40,000 bases of DNA from Neocallimastix lanati (nom. inval.) (GCA_016946835.1 JACVTC010000055.1:800001-840000); one strand, 5' to 3'. Positions 1-11,693 are shown, counted from the stretch's first letter. Notes: generated from the sequence alone by a model not told the origin. Numbers and translations are program-made.

Positions 1-189
1 AAATAATAGAATATTTTAAATATTAAGATTAGGATAGATAATATTATTAATTTATTAAATCATAATAACATATACTTTTATTATTACTAATTAATATTAC
101 TATTATTTATTATTTTATAAATTATTATACCTATATATGTACGTATATAATATTTATATATAAAAAGATATAATTGTAATAACAATAAG

Positions 190-303
190 GAATTAAGATC
201 GTTAAAAGGTACGGAAGAATCACTTCAAGCCGTTCTATTTGATCAAAGTGGAGAATATCTTATTACAGCTGGATCTGAAGGTTCCTACCAAATTTATAAA
301 TAA
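190..303 (+). CDS. C-terminal exon of a WD40-repeat protein (partial)
   Basis: A short island of balanced codons reads ...LKGTEESLQAVLFDQSGEY, then LITAGSEGSYQIYK and a TAA stop at 301-303. The pattern hydrophobic-x-F-D-x-S-G-x-Y-L-x-x-G-S-x-G-S-x-x-I-Y is the strand signature of a WD40 propeller blade (established family pattern). The upstream sequence is very A+T-rich and holds candidate AG acceptors near 189 and 196, so this is read as the last exon after an intron; the exact start is uncertain. The 3' untranslated region runs into an A-run of about 42 nt (357-398). The specific protein cannot be named: the piece is reminiscent of Prp19-type blades, but one blade is not enough to decide. 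The rest of the gene lies left of the window. Confidence 0.6.
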   Translation, partial: ELRSLKGTEESLQAVLFDQSGEYLITAGSEGSYQIYK

Positions 304-354
304 ATGGATATATAGATAAATGGATAATTATATATGTAAATGAAAAATTAAATG

Positions 355-400
<46 letters not shown>

Positions 401-451
401 ATGATGAAAATGAATTTATCTTCATTCATAACTCTTAATTATATTAACTTA
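304..451. other. 3' untranslated spacer with long A-run
   Basis: Short spacer after the WD40 exon, containing ATGGATA/ATGAAAA-type simple sequence and a homopolymer A tract of about 42 nt at 357-398. No coding signal is seen. Confidence 0.5.
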
Positions 452-1258
452 TTTATTCAGCATATAAATTTTTTATTTTTTATTTTTTTATTTTTATTTA
501 TTCAACATATAAATTTTTTATTTTTTATTTTTTTTTATTTATTCAACATATAAATTTTTTATTTTTTATTTTTTTTTATTTATTCAACATATAAATTTTT
601 TATTTTTTATTTTTTTTTTTTTTTATTTATTCAACATATAAATTTTTTATTTTTTATTTTTTTTTTTTATTTATTCAACATATAAATTTTTTATTTTTTA
701 TTTTTTTTTTATTTTTTTTTTAACTTATTTTATAGCATTCTATTTAATCTCATCATATAATATTATTTTTAAACAATTATAAGTATTTTTCATTTTAATT
801 TTTAAACTTTTTTTTTTCTTTTCAAATCTTATTATTTATGCAATTTATATTTTTTTTTTTATTCTTCTTTCTTAACATATTAATTTTTTATTTAATTTAT
901 TTTATTATTATTTTTTTCCTTTTTTTTATTTTTTATTTTTTTTTTTTTTTTATTTATTCAACATATAAATTTTTTATTTTTTATTTTTTTTTTTTTATTT
1001 ATTCAACATATAAATTTTTTATTTTTTATTTTTTTTTTATTTTTTTTTTAACTTATTTTATAGCATTCTATTTAATCTCATCATATAATATTATTTTTAA
1101 ACAATTATAAGTATTTTTCATTTTAATTTTTAAACTTTTTTTTTTCTTTTCAAATCTTATTATTTATGCAATTTATATTTTTTTTTTTATTCTTCTTTCT
1201 TAACATATTAATTTTTTATTTAATTTATTTTATTATTATTTTTTTCCTTTTTTTTTAG
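452..1258. repeat. Tandem array plus ~328-bp tandem duplication
   Basis: About six copies of a 38-46-bp unit containing TTATTCAACATATAAAT followed by a T-rich run occupy 452-718, and two more copies lie at about 950-1047. A block beginning TAACTTATTTTATAGCATTC at 721 recurs at 1049 (offset 328 bp) and continues for about 210 bp with near identity. The whole stretch is therefore a nested array: short units inside a larger direct duplication. Open frames here are F/Y/I low-complexity translations and not genes. Confidence 0.8.
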
Positions 1259-1505
1259 TTAAACAAGAAAAAAATTAAACACTAGTATATTATTATTTCA
1301 TCAAATGTATATATTAAATAAACATGAAATATAATTTCATTCAAAAAAAAAAAAAAATAATTATTATTATAATAAAAAATTTTAATCAATATTATTAAAA
1401 AATTAGAGGAATTGATAAATTATTTTTTTATTATATCTTTAATATAAATCATAATAAGAATATTATTTATTTATTTATTTATTTATTACACCGTACACAG
1501 AATAA

Positions 1506-2043
1506 TTAATAAATAAAAAAAACATACATATATATTTATAGAATATTAAGTATAAAAGGTTAGAGCAATAATTATATATTATAAATTTTATTAATTTTAA
1601 AATAAAATATATAATTATTGCTCTAACCTTTGTTAAAATAATCACATTTTATTTTATATTTTTATATTATTAATATTATATTTTTATATTCTTATATTAT
1701 TATCAATATTATATTCTTATCTTATATTAATATTTTATTCTTATATTTTTATGTTGTGTAACATTTATCTATGTGTATTAATTCATAGAATTATCACATG
1801 ATTAAATATGTAATTTTTACTATAAAAAAATAATTATTTTTATTTTCTTAAAAAGATGAGTTCTTTACATTAATAAAATTTATGTATTAAATAAATACAA
1901 AAATAAATAAAGTTTATTATAAAAAACACACACATACTTTTCTCAAATTTTATTAATTTTAAAATAAAATATATAATTATTGCTCTAACCTTTTATACTT
2001 AATATTCTATAAATATATATGTATATTTTTTTTTATTTATTAA
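1506..2043. repeat. Foldback (MITE-like) element with ~75-bp inverted ends
   Basis: The left end (about 1506-1581) contains TATAGAATATTAAGTATAAA followed by GGTTAGAGCAATAATTATAT. The same sequence recurs in inverted orientation at about 1964-2043. A third, inverted copy of the GGTTAGAGCAATAATTATAT core lies at about 1605-1629, so the left end itself folds into a hairpin (1554-1630). Long inverted ends around a non-coding core of about 380 bp are typical of foldback or miniature inverted-repeat elements. No clear target-site duplication is visible in the simple-sequence flanks, so a transposon origin is inferred. Confidence 0.55.
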
Positions 2044-2518
2044 TAAAATTTATAATTCTCAATTATGATTAGTTGTGATATTTGAAATACATGGATAAGA
2101 GTTAGATTATTAACTAATGTGTTATGAAAATAAAGTAAGATATTTAATAATACAAAGATAAAGAAAATAAAAGTTAAAAATATTGTTAAAAATCTCAATA
2201 TTTGTTTTATTTATAAACTTTATTTATTTGAAGCAGAAGGCTTATTTTTTAAGAATACATAATTTAATGCTATTTATACATACAAAATACATTTGATGGA
2301 TCATACATATTTTAATACATTAAATACATGTTTTAATATTAACTATATAAAAGAGGCTTATAAAAATAAAAAATTTTTAAAACTATGTTCATAAACTATA
2401 TAAACTATATATTCATATAATATATCCTATTTATTTATAATAAACTATTTAATATTTAAAATTATTATAATAAAAGTTGTAATAAAATAAAAATATTAAT
2501 TAAAATGTTAATTAAATT
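2044..2518. other. A+T-rich spacer, no gene seen
   Basis: Non-repetitive A+T-rich sequence without a credible exon, splice pair or RNA gene. Confidence 0.5.
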
Positions 2519-2606
2519 TATAAACTAAAAATACTAATTTTCTAACAAATATTAAAAAAAATTATAAACTAAAAATACTAATTTTCTAACAAATATTAAA
2601 AAAAAA
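2519..2606. repeat. 44-bp tandem duplication
   Basis: The unit starting TATAAACTAAAAATACTAAT occurs twice in direct succession (2519-2562 and 2563-2606), ending in A-runs of different length. Confidence 0.75.
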
Positions 2607-3043
2607 AATAAAATAAAGTTATACATATTAAAAAAAAAGTCATTATTTTCAATATAACAATCTTTTTTTTAAGAAAAAAAAAAAAAAAAAAAAAAAATAA
2701 ATTTAAATTTTCTTAATAATAAAATTATTATAATATAACAATGTCTAATAAATAATAATTTAAGTAATAATAGAAAAAAAAAAATTTTTTTTCACTAAAT
2801 ATTTAATTTTATAAGACAAAAAATATTTATCTTTTTATTGTTAATATTTAATATTTTTTTTTATGAGTTAACTTTTAATAATTATTATAGATGAATTTGA
2901 AAGTATATCAATATATAAATAAAAATAAAATTTATAAAATACTTTAACATCATATTTTTTTTTGTTATTTTATTTTTTTTTTTAATTCTTTATGTTTCTC
3001 TAAATTATTTATTTATTAATTAGTATATGATAAGTCCAATGTT

Positions 3044-3077
<34 letters not shown>

Positions 3078-3468
3078 GTAATAATAAATGTAAATATATA
3101 TATATATATATATTTTAATTGTAATTAATAAGTAAATGAAAAGTTCAATATTCGATAAAAAGTAATAATAAGAATATTTATATATATAATATTTTTAATT
3201 TTAAAATTAAAATGTAAAATAATAATAACAAAAATAATATATTTATATATATAGTTTTTAGTTTATTTAAAGAATTCATTTTTTTTTCTTTATTTATTTA
3301 TATAATGTATATCCTTAATAAAAAAATTTTTTTTTTTAATATTTTTATTTATTGTTTTATTACTTAATATTATTAATTTATTAAGAAAATAATATTAATA
3401 AATAAATAAATATTTATAAATAAATAATTATTAATAAATAAATAAATAAATAAATAAATAAATATTAA

Positions 3469-3499
<31 letters not shown>

Positions 3500-4194
3500 A
3501 TACTAATAAATAAATAAATAAATAAATAAATAAATTCTTTTTTGGGAAGGATTGAAATATCTATAATAGGAAAATTAAAATTAAATAAAAATAAAATTAA
3601 ATAAAAAAAAATAAATAAAATATAGAATTAATAATTATAGACCTATATGGTGTGAAACGTTACAATAAATGAAAATAAATAAATAAATAAATAAATAAAT
3701 AAATAGATAACTAAATAAATAAAAAATGTTTTATCTTATGGATAAACTTTTTTTATTAAAATTTTGTGTAACATTTTAAATTTTTATTTGAGATAAAAAA
3801 AAAATAAAAATAAAATAATATATATTTATTACTTCTTTTTTTTTAATTAGTTCTTAAATTAGTAGTTAGAATTAGAAATTATAATTATGTAAATTCAAAC
3901 ACATTCAACACACACGAATTTATAAAAATTTTAAATTTTTAAAAACAATTTTTTTTTTTTTTTAATTTTATTATTATTAGATTATTATTATTATTTTTTT
4001 TTTATATATAAAAAAAAAATTATAAATTAATTTATATATATAATAAATACATGGTTAGTTCTTGAATTTTTTTTTTTTTTTTTGTATTAGTTTGAAATTT
4101 TATTATTTCTTTTCATATTATGTATTATTTATAAATAATTGTTGATATTATTGCATTTTTTTTTTATTTTTTTTTTTTTTTTTTTTTTTTTTAG
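2607..4194. other. A+T-rich spacer with homopolymers
   Basis: Intergenic sequence dominated by A and T homopolymers (A-runs near 2674-2697 and 3045-3074, T-run near 4156-4192) and dinucleotide TA tracts. Apart from the (TAAA)n array listed separately nothing gene-like is seen. Confidence 0.5.
3393..3534. repeat. (TAAA)n microsatellite
   Basis: Runs of TAAA units broken by TATTAATAAATA and TACTAATAAATA spacers, at least three blocks. Confidence 0.85.
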
Positions 4195-4242
4195 GAGACT
4201 AATTTTACGCGTTGTTATGGTTTTGAAAAACTATGCTATTAA
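4195..4242 (+). other. Possible short terminal exon (doubtful)
   Basis: Directly after a T-run of about 35 nt ending in TTTAG, a consensus-like 3' splice site, an open stretch reads ETNFTRCYGFEKLCY and a TAA at 4240-4242. Composition is more balanced than the surroundings. No upstream exon could be identified, so this may be chance. Confidence 0.2.
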
Positions 4243-4466
4243 ACTAAAAGTGTTAAATAATTTATATATAAAATAATTATTTATACTTTTTGTAAACATA
4301 GAAAATAAAAAGTTTACTATTTTATACTATTAATATTTAATAATATGAAATAATTTTTTTTTCTAATTAATAATTTATTATTTTTTAGAATGAATTTTTT
4401 TTTTTTTTTTTTTGCTTATTCTCCTATGATTAAATGATTATAAATAAATTATATATATATATTTTT

Positions 4467-4505
<39 letters not shown>

Positions 4506-4850
4506 TGCCTCTATGATTATTTATGTTTTATATATTTAATGATAGTAATTCTAATCATATATATTATATATATAAGGTATGATATGAACGTCTTTTTTTT
4601 TTTTTTTTTTTTGACGTAAATTAGATAGTATTCTGCTTTTATTCAAAATTTATAATATTTAATAAATAAAAGCGATATTATTAATTTTTTTTTTTTTTTT
4701 TGTTTTTTTGTTTTTTTCTTTTTTTTTTTTCCATTTTTTTTTCAATTTTTTTTCAAAAATTTTAACATTAATTTATTGAATAATCTAGTTTGTATATTGC
4801 GTTATTTTTAAATATTATTATTTTACAAATTTTGATAATTCTTTTTTTAT
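4243..4850. other. A+T-rich spacer, 3' side of the BTG/Tob gene
   Basis: T-runs (4472-4503, 4591-4612, 4686-4732) and simple sequence; the part adjacent to 4850 should hold the 3' untranslated region of the minus-strand BTG/Tob gene. No coding signal is seen. Confidence 0.5.
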
Positions 4851-5530
4851 CTAGTTAACTAAAATTGCTTTTGATATTCCATTATTACTTTCAGCATCAT
4901 TCTTTATTTGCTTTGATTGACTCTTATTTTTACTTGAACTTAAGTCTGGCTTAATTTCAATGATACTTTTCTTTGGAATTTCATACTTTTTAATTGGTGT
5001 AGTGGAATTCTCATCATAAATTGAACAAATACGGTTATAGTCACCACCAACACGGTAACTAACATTGTATGGATCACACTATATAATATATATATTTATT
5101 AAGTTATTAATATTTTAATTTTTTTTTAAAAAAAATTATTTCTTGCTTTATTAGTTTATTATTAAACTTACCCAAATAATTAAATCTGAAGGGAAACAAG
5201 AAGAAACATCTAAACCAGCTTTTTGAGCAGCAGCTAAAATAATTGAGTCAATTCTACCATCTATAATAGTAATAGATCTATTTATGTAATTTTATAAAAA
5301 GTTAAATATTCATTCATATATATTAGAATAAACTAATAGAAAATATTTATAAAAATGTATTTATACCTGAAAGCACCACCCTTAATTGGGTTTGATAAAT
5401 CCCAATGTGAATTATATTTTTGAGATAAGAGTTGTATTAACTGATTTTTAAAAATAACAATTTTATCTTTTTCAAGCTTGTAAAGATATCTACATATGAA
5501 ATCAGAAGCAGAATTTATTTCGGTAAACAT
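4851..5530 (-). CDS. BTG/Tob (APRO) family anti-proliferative protein, 3 exons
   Basis: Three exons on the minus strand: 5530-5367, 5277-5172 and 5078-4851, together 498 nt or 165 residues plus a TAG stop. Intron 1 (5366-5278, 89 nt) begins GTATAA and ends AATAG; intron 2 (5171-5079, 93 nt) begins GTAAGT and ends TATAG. Exon 1 carries Box A of the family (LLSQKYNSHW, then P-x-K-G-G-A-F-R). The exon 2/3 joint restores Box B (FPSDLIIW + CDPYNVSYRVG), both diagnostic of the BTG/Tob fold. In animals these proteins bind the Caf1 deadenylase of CCR4-NOT and speed mRNA decay; a similar role here is inferred. The tail after Box B (about 50 residues, K/S/N-rich) is short and lacks long Tob-like extensions. 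The start is the first ATG, and the family domain begins within about 10 residues of it. No paralogue or operon-like neighbour is nearby. Confidence 0.88.
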
Positions 5531-7505
5531 TTTTAAATTTTGTTATTTTATTTTATATTTTATTTAGCGGAAATTTTTATATAAAATCTTGTTTTATCAC
5601 TGTAATATAAAATTATAATAAATATTAATTTAGTATATTTTTTTTTTAATATATATATAATTAATTTTTTTTTTAACTTTTATTATTAATGTTTATTTCA
5701 ATTTTTTTTGATAAAATTATTTTTCATTTTTTATCTCCCATTCTGTTATAATAATATTTTATTGAATACTTTTATTATAAGCCATTTCAAAATTTTATAC
5801 CTAAAAAAAAATAATAAAATAAAATAATTAAATATCAATAATTTAGTTACTTACATTTGTTATTTTTTCTTTGTTACTTTTTAAAATATATATATATATT
5901 AATTTTATATATTTTATTAAATATGTAAAATAAATATTTTTATATATTTTATTGTTAATTATTTAATTTTTTTATTAATTATTTTTTGTAATTTTTTATT
6001 TTTTTGTTTCTTTTTTTTTTTTTTTTTTAATATATATATATATTTTAAAATTTTTTTTTTTTATATTTTAATTTTTTTTTTTTTTTTTTTTTTTTTAAAA
6101 ACGGTTTTTTTTATATTTTTTATTTTTTTTTATTTTTTATATATATATTTTTTTTTAAGAAATAAAATTCTTAAATTTTATTATTTTTAATAATAAAAAT
6201 TATCTTTAAAAAACGAAAAAATTATATAATAAAAAAAATTCTATAATATTTTTAAAAAAAAAAAAAAAAAGAAGTAAAAAGGAAAAAAAATAGATATATA
6301 TATGAATATAATTTTTTTTTTTTTTAAATAATATTATATATATAATATATACTATTTACTATTTATTTCTATTTATTTGTTATTTATTATCTATCTATCT
6401 ATTTATTTATTATTTAAATTATTTATTTATTTAAATTATTTATTTATTTATTATTTTTCTTTTTAACTTTTTTTTCCTTTCTTTCCTTTCTTTTCCAATA
6501 TTCAATTCAATTTATTAAAAGATATATTTAGCATTATTATTTATAATATATTAATTATAAATCACAAATATATAATAATAATAATTATTTAACAATTTTT
6601 AATTAATTAAAAATAATAAACTATTTAAAGTTTTATTTTTAATTTGTGTCTATTGTATTCATATAATCATTTATATCTGTGATATATATTATAATATTAA
6701 AATTAGTTATCAATTTTCAAATTTTAATTATTATTTTATTTTTATAAAAATTTAACTTTTATTTAAATTTTAATTTAATTTATTTAATATACAAATTAAT
6801 ATATTTTTAAAGTTAGTTTATATATATAGTTAAATATAAATATTCATTATTTATACATATTTAATCTTATTTCTATTTTTTCATTCATTCTATTAATAAA
6901 ATTATTTTTATTTTATTTAATAAAATTTTACAATTTATTGGATTATATTTCAATATGAGTAGAATTTTATTTGCAATTCAATTTAATTGTTTACTTTAAT
7001 TTTTTTTTATTTATTAGATTACATTTCAACAATAATTAATAATATAACTAATATATAATAATTTTACATAGGTAAAATGTCAATATCAAATATATTCATT
7101 TTTATTATTATTATTTATTATTTATTATTTATTTATTATTTATTAATTATTTATTTATTAATTAATTAATTAATTATTATTTATTTATCTATTATTATTT
7201 ATCTATTATTTATTTATCTATTATTATTTATTCAATTATTTTATTATTCAAATGAATGTTAATAATAAAATTCTTCAAATTTTATTATTATGTCATATTA
7301 ATTATAAATATTAATTATTTTATTCCATTATGTATTACAATTATAAACCAATAAACCAATAATTTTTAGTGTTCGAATTTAATTCATTTAAAGTTTATTA
7401 ATATGATATTTAATTTCCATTTAAATTCATTTTATTTGGTAGTAATAAATGAAAAATAAAAATTATTTTTTTTATATGACAAACAAATTAACAGATGATT
7501 AAAAA
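5531..7505. other. A+T-rich spacer upstream of the BTG/Tob gene
   Basis: Contains the presumed promoter and 5' untranslated region of the BTG/Tob gene near 5531-5600, then T-homopolymers (6010-6028, 6067-6096), TTTA repeats around 6365-6450 and 7100-7240, and nothing that reads as an exon. Confidence 0.5.
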
Positions 7506-7663
7506 TATTATATTATTTCATATATTATATAATATTATTTTATATATTATATTATGTCATATATTATATAATATTATTTCATAAATTATATTATTTCATA
7601 TATTATATAATATTATTTTATATATTATATTATTTCATATATTATATAATATTATATATATTG
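7506..7663. repeat. ~39-bp tandem repeat, about four copies
   Basis: The unit TATTATTTCATATATTATAT + AATATTATTTTATATTA recurs with small changes (CATA/GTCATA/CATAAA variants). Each unit is itself rich in the palindromic ATATTATATAATATTA core. Confidence 0.75.
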
Positions 7664-7924
7664 CCATTAATTATAGATATATTACAAATGAAACCATTTG
7701 TTCAAAAATCTTTTTATAAGTATTTAAGCTAATAAATGAAATCATCATAATCATTCCTAATTAAAATTATTTTCATTTAGAATTAATTATAATATTATTA
7801 TTATTAATTATAAAATATTAAGTAATGTTTTAAAATTTACTATTTTTTTTTTTAAATAATTATTTAATATTTATTATTTATTATTTACTATTTATTATTT
7901 AATTATTTAATTATTTATTATTTA

Positions 7925-8078
7925 TTAATAAATACTTTTTATTATTTATTATTCAATTATTTATTATTTATTAATAAATACTCTTTATTATTATTTATTA
8001 TTTATTATTTATTAATAAATACTCTTTATTATTATTTATTATTTATTATTTATTAATAAATACTCTTTTATTATTTAT
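7925..8078. repeat. ~43-bp tandem repeat around TAATAAATACTCTTT
   Basis: TAATAAATACTYTTTATTAT followed by TTATTTATTATT recurs at about 7925, 7971, 8014 and 8056. Confidence 0.7.
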
Positions 8079-8400
8079 TATTTATTATTAATTATTATTT
8101 ATTCTATTATTCTATTATTCTATTATAAAGCTCTATTATTATTCAATTATTCTGTTAATTATTATTAATATTATTTAATATTAACAAATTCAAATTTTAA
8201 TATTCAATAGCTGTTATATAAAATTTAATTTTTTCTATTTATGATTTTAAAATATATATTATATATTATATATTATAGGTTATATATTATAGGTTATATA
8301 TTATATATTATATATAGTTTAAAAACATAAAAGTCTTAAATAGAAAAAGAATTATATTAAAACATATGAAAATAGAAATCTTCAATAATAAATTAAGTTC

Positions 8401-8514
8401 ATGATAAAGAGTAGAAAATTGAAGGGAAAATTTACGATATTTCTATTATTTTATTTTCTATATTATATGCTGTTATTAATAAATTCATTTAATAATAATA
8501 GTAATACTAAATAA
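8401..8514 (+). CDS. Possible small membrane or secreted protein (first exon?)
   Basis: An ATG at 8401 opens a 37-codon frame: a basic start (MIKSRKLKGK), then about 17 hydrophobic residues (FTIFLLFYFLYYMLLLI), then an Asn-rich tail. This is the layout of a signal peptide or signal anchor. An alternative spliced reading uses a donor at 8501 (GTAATA, with TACTAA just inside) and an acceptor ending at 8559, which would continue into TNAINAINITNYNET, a hydrophilic Asn/Thr stretch typical of secreted proteins. Further exon-like peptide (ANHPNITNILSI, stop near 8772) lies downstream. No homologue is recognised. A+T-rich DNA readily yields hydrophobic F/L/Y/I peptides, so this could be chance. Confidence 0.28.
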   Translation: MIKSRKLKGKFTIFLLFYFLYYMLLLINSFNNNSNTK

Positions 8515-10495
8515 TAAAAAGAACTTTTATTAGTTATTGGTATGTATTTTCAATAATAGCAAATGCTATCAATGCAATAAATATAACTAACTATAATGAA
8601 ACAATAACATTTTTTAGCTTTTTTTTATTTTTCTTTTTTTCTTTTTTTTTTTTTTAAAAGTATTCCATATATTCCATATATCAAAAAATAATAATATCAA
8701 TATCAGTATCTATTAAGACATTCAATACTAAAAAGCTAATCATCCTAACATTACTAATATTCTAAGCATTTAATTTTATGGCTGTAAACCTCTTAAATAA
8801 TACTAATATGATAATCCTATTAATAATGATACTTTTTATTATTATTATTATTATTAATTATTAATAATATTAATCATAAACTCTTTTTTCTTTTTTTTCG
8901 ATCAATTTTTTTATTTTATTTTTTCTTTTTTTTATTATTTTTAATTTTTCTTTTTTTTTTTTTTTTTTAAAATCATTTTTTTAATGAAAATTTTTCATCT
9001 TCATTAAATCTTCTATATATTACAGTATACTCTGTTATATGTCAGATTATTAAAAATTTTAAATATAATAGTTAAAAAAAAAGATAATAGACCCTCTTTT
9101 TCTATTTATTTATTTATTTATATTTATTTATTTATTTTTATTATTTTAATTCGTTCTAATGAATTGATATAATCTATCCATCCATATATTACAAATAAAT
9201 ACTTAATATATGGTATCATTCTATGGATGAAAAAAAAAAAATCATCTGTAAAAAAAAAATTTTAATTAATATAAAAAATAATTATGAAAAAAAATAAAAA
9301 AAAAGGAAATGACTTTCTTTCTTATTATTAATGATCATAATATTATTATTAATGATCATAATATAACAATAATATTATTTATTATTTTATTTTATTTTAT
9401 TTTAGGGGTTGAATTCCTAAAAATAAAAAAAAAAAGAATTATTAGTATCACCCTTTTTCTCTATTTATCTGTATTATTTATTTATTTATTATTTATTTAT
9501 TTATTTAAATTATATTTATTATTTATTTATTTAATGGTGTATCATTTTTTATTTTTATTAAAATTTTATTATAAATGAATGAATAAATATATATAAATAA
9601 GTGAATAAATAAATATAAGTGAATAAATAAATATAATATTTAATATTTCAATAAATTATTTTTAATAAGAAATAAAATTAAAGATACCTTTAATAAACCT
9701 CAGGATTAAATAAAAGTTTTTTAATTTTTTATAGAAAAAAAATTTTTTTATTTTTAGGGAGGAGGTCATAGGAAAGCTTGTACACTTTTTTTTTTTTTTT
9801 TTTTTTTCATTTCATTTTTGTAAAGTCAATGGATCATGTACTCCATAGAATTAAAAATAAAAATAAAAAAAAAAAAAAAAAAAAAGAATATCCATAAATG
9901 ATTTATTATTATTATGGTGATTTTTATTTATGTATTATTATCTTAAAAATTTTCAACAATTTTGTATATTTACAGTATAATAATAATAATAATTGCTGAA
10001 TAGTTGTAATTTATTAATAGATGTAATTCTAGTTTTAAGGCAAAGTGTTTATTGAAGTTAAATCGAATATTTTTATGTCAATTTTAATCATATCATGGTA
10101 ATTATTAATGTACATAATGATTTATTTAAAAATAAAATAAAATAAGATAAAATAAAATAAAATAAATAGTAGAATAAAATAAAATAAAATAAATAGTAGA
10201 ATAAAATAAAATAAAACAAATAGTAGAATATTTAATATAAAATAAAATAAAATAAAATAAAATAAAATAAAATAAAATAAAATAAAATAAAATAAAATAA
10301 AAAAAGGTCATATTAATATATAAAATTTATATATTTATTTGGTTTTAATTTGTATTTTTTAAGGTGTATTATGATATAAACTTTAAATAAATAAAATATT
10401 TTTTATATAAGAAATGATAAAATTCTATTTTACTTGTTTAATTTTATTTTCTATTTATTAAAAGAGGGAAATAGGTTTAATTTTAAATAATAAAT
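8515..10495. other. A+T-rich spacer, no firm gene
   Basis: Simple-sequence DNA with T-runs (8644-8656, 8951-8968, 9789-9807), an A-run near 9867-9885, TTTA repeats, and the pentanucleotide array listed separately. A balanced stretch near 10036-10107 has short open frames but no consistent splice pair. Confidence 0.5.
10132..10302. repeat. (AAAAT)n pentanucleotide array
   Basis: About 30 AAAAT units interrupted three times by AAATAGTAGAAT-type variants; open frames across it are artefacts of the repeat. Confidence 0.85.
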
Positions 10496-10612
10496 TTAAT
10501 ATTCCGTTACAATTCTACTATTGAATTTTTTTATAATGTTATTATTTTCATATCTGATAATGGAGAGTGTAGTGTCATTGTGATATAAAGAATTATCATT
10601 AATTGAATTAAC
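10496..10612 (-). CDS. Possible terminal exon of an unidentified gene (partial)
   Basis: Reading leftward from an acceptor-like GTAG at 10616-10613, 38 codons stay open to a TAA at 10498-10496. The peptide (VNSINDNSLYHNDTTLS, then IIRYENNNIIKKFNSRIVTEY) has balanced composition unlike the homopolymeric flanks. An upstream piece ending in YIGEYYYSL at a GTAAAG donor (near 10731) would join in phase, and the pair vaguely recalls an NTF2-like fold (...YYYSL... LYHNDTTLS). That piece has a stop just upstream in the same frame, so a complete gene model fails. It may be a remnant or a misread exon. Confidence 0.28.
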   Translation of the reverse strand, partial: VNSINDNSLYHNDTTLSIIRYENNNIIKKFNSRIVTEY

Positions 10613-11080
10613 CTACACATAGAAATATTACTATAACTATTAAATATAAAATTATTAAATATATTAATATTAAATATATAATAAAAGATTGAAAGTTTTT
10701 TTTTTTTTTAGAATATTTACCACTACTTTACCAAAGAATAATAATATTCACCAATGTATTATGCCTATTTATTTATAAATTATATATTTACATTGTTTCT
10801 ATTAATTTGAATAAATAAATCTATCTAAATGTATTTCAATTAAAATTTTTTTTTTATAATTAAAAAATTATGAAAATGATTTAGTTATATTAATTATATT
10901 ATATTTAAAAAATATAAAAATATAAATAATAAATATATATGTATTCAAATATAAAATATAAATATAAATATAAATATAAATATAAATATTCGAATATAAA
11001 TATAAATATATATATTCATATATAAATATATATTTTTATATTTAGAATGTATATTTTTTAATGTATACTTTTTTATCTTT
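10613..11080. other. A+T-rich spacer
   Basis: Simple sequence with (ATATAA)n around 10946-11030. Apart from the doubtful upstream exon piece near 10735 nothing gene-like is seen. Confidence 0.45.
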
Positions 11081-11162
11081 GTTATAAAATATTTGTTAAT
11101 TGTTACAGGAAGAAAATAAAATATTTTATAATTTCTGTAACAATTAACAAATATTTTATAAC
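11081..11162. repeat. Perfect 28-bp inverted repeat (foldback)
   Basis: GTTATAAAATATTTGTTAAT + TGTTACAG at 11081-11108 is repeated exactly in inverted orientation at 11135-11162, leaving a 26-nt loop. Shorter matching arms lie further out (11061-11076 and 11182-11197), extending the foldback to about 137 bp. It could be a miniature element or a hairpin transcript. Confidence 0.75.
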
Positions 11163-11546
11163 ATGAAAAAAACTTAACAAATAAAAAAGAATACATTTAG
11201 AATGAAATGAAAACATTATTTATAATTTATACTAATAAATAATAAATAATAAATAATAAATAATAATAATAAAGTAAAAAGTAAAAAGTAAAAACAAATA
11301 TGAAATTATAATATTATGATAAATTATAAAAAAAAAAATAATATTGGTATCATTTATTTTTATTATTTCTTTATTTACTTATTTATTTATATATTAGTAT
11401 TTAAATATATTTATATATAATAATAAATAATAAATAATAAAAAAAAATTATAAAAATAAAATATAATTTAAATAATGAAAGCATACCACTTTTATTAATT
11501 AACCAAATAAACCTATTTTGAATAATAATAAAAAAATTAAAAAAAA
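11163..11546. other. A+T-rich spacer
   Basis: AATAATAAATAA-type repeats at 11232-11275 and 11421-11450; no gene seen. Confidence 0.45.
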
Positions 11547-11693
11547 TAAATAATTGAATAAATAAATAAATAAATAATTGAATAAATAAATAAATAAATA
11601 ATTGAATAAATAAATAAATAAATATTTGAATAAATAAATAAATAAATATTTGAATAAATAAATAAATAAATAATTGAATAAATAAATAATTTT
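11547..11693. repeat. (AATAAATAAATAAATAATTG)n 20-24-bp tandem array
   Basis: Six to seven units of AATAAATAAATAAATAATTG or ATTTG variants. The minus-strand frame through it encodes only the periodic peptide YLFIYLFN. Confidence 0.8.

Noticed and set aside
838-1110. Open frame of about 90 codons rich in F, I, Y and L
   Set aside because: Pure translation of T-rich tandem repeats; no codon bias and no start context.
4434-4619. Open frame over a long T-run
   Set aside because: Mostly poly-Phe from a homopolymer; no support as a gene.
9309-9578. 89-codon hydrophobic frame
   Set aside because: Derived from TTATTTAT repeats; hydrophobicity follows from base composition.
10126-10311. Minus-strand frame with periodic FYFILFYF
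   Set aside because: Translation of the (AAAAT)n array.
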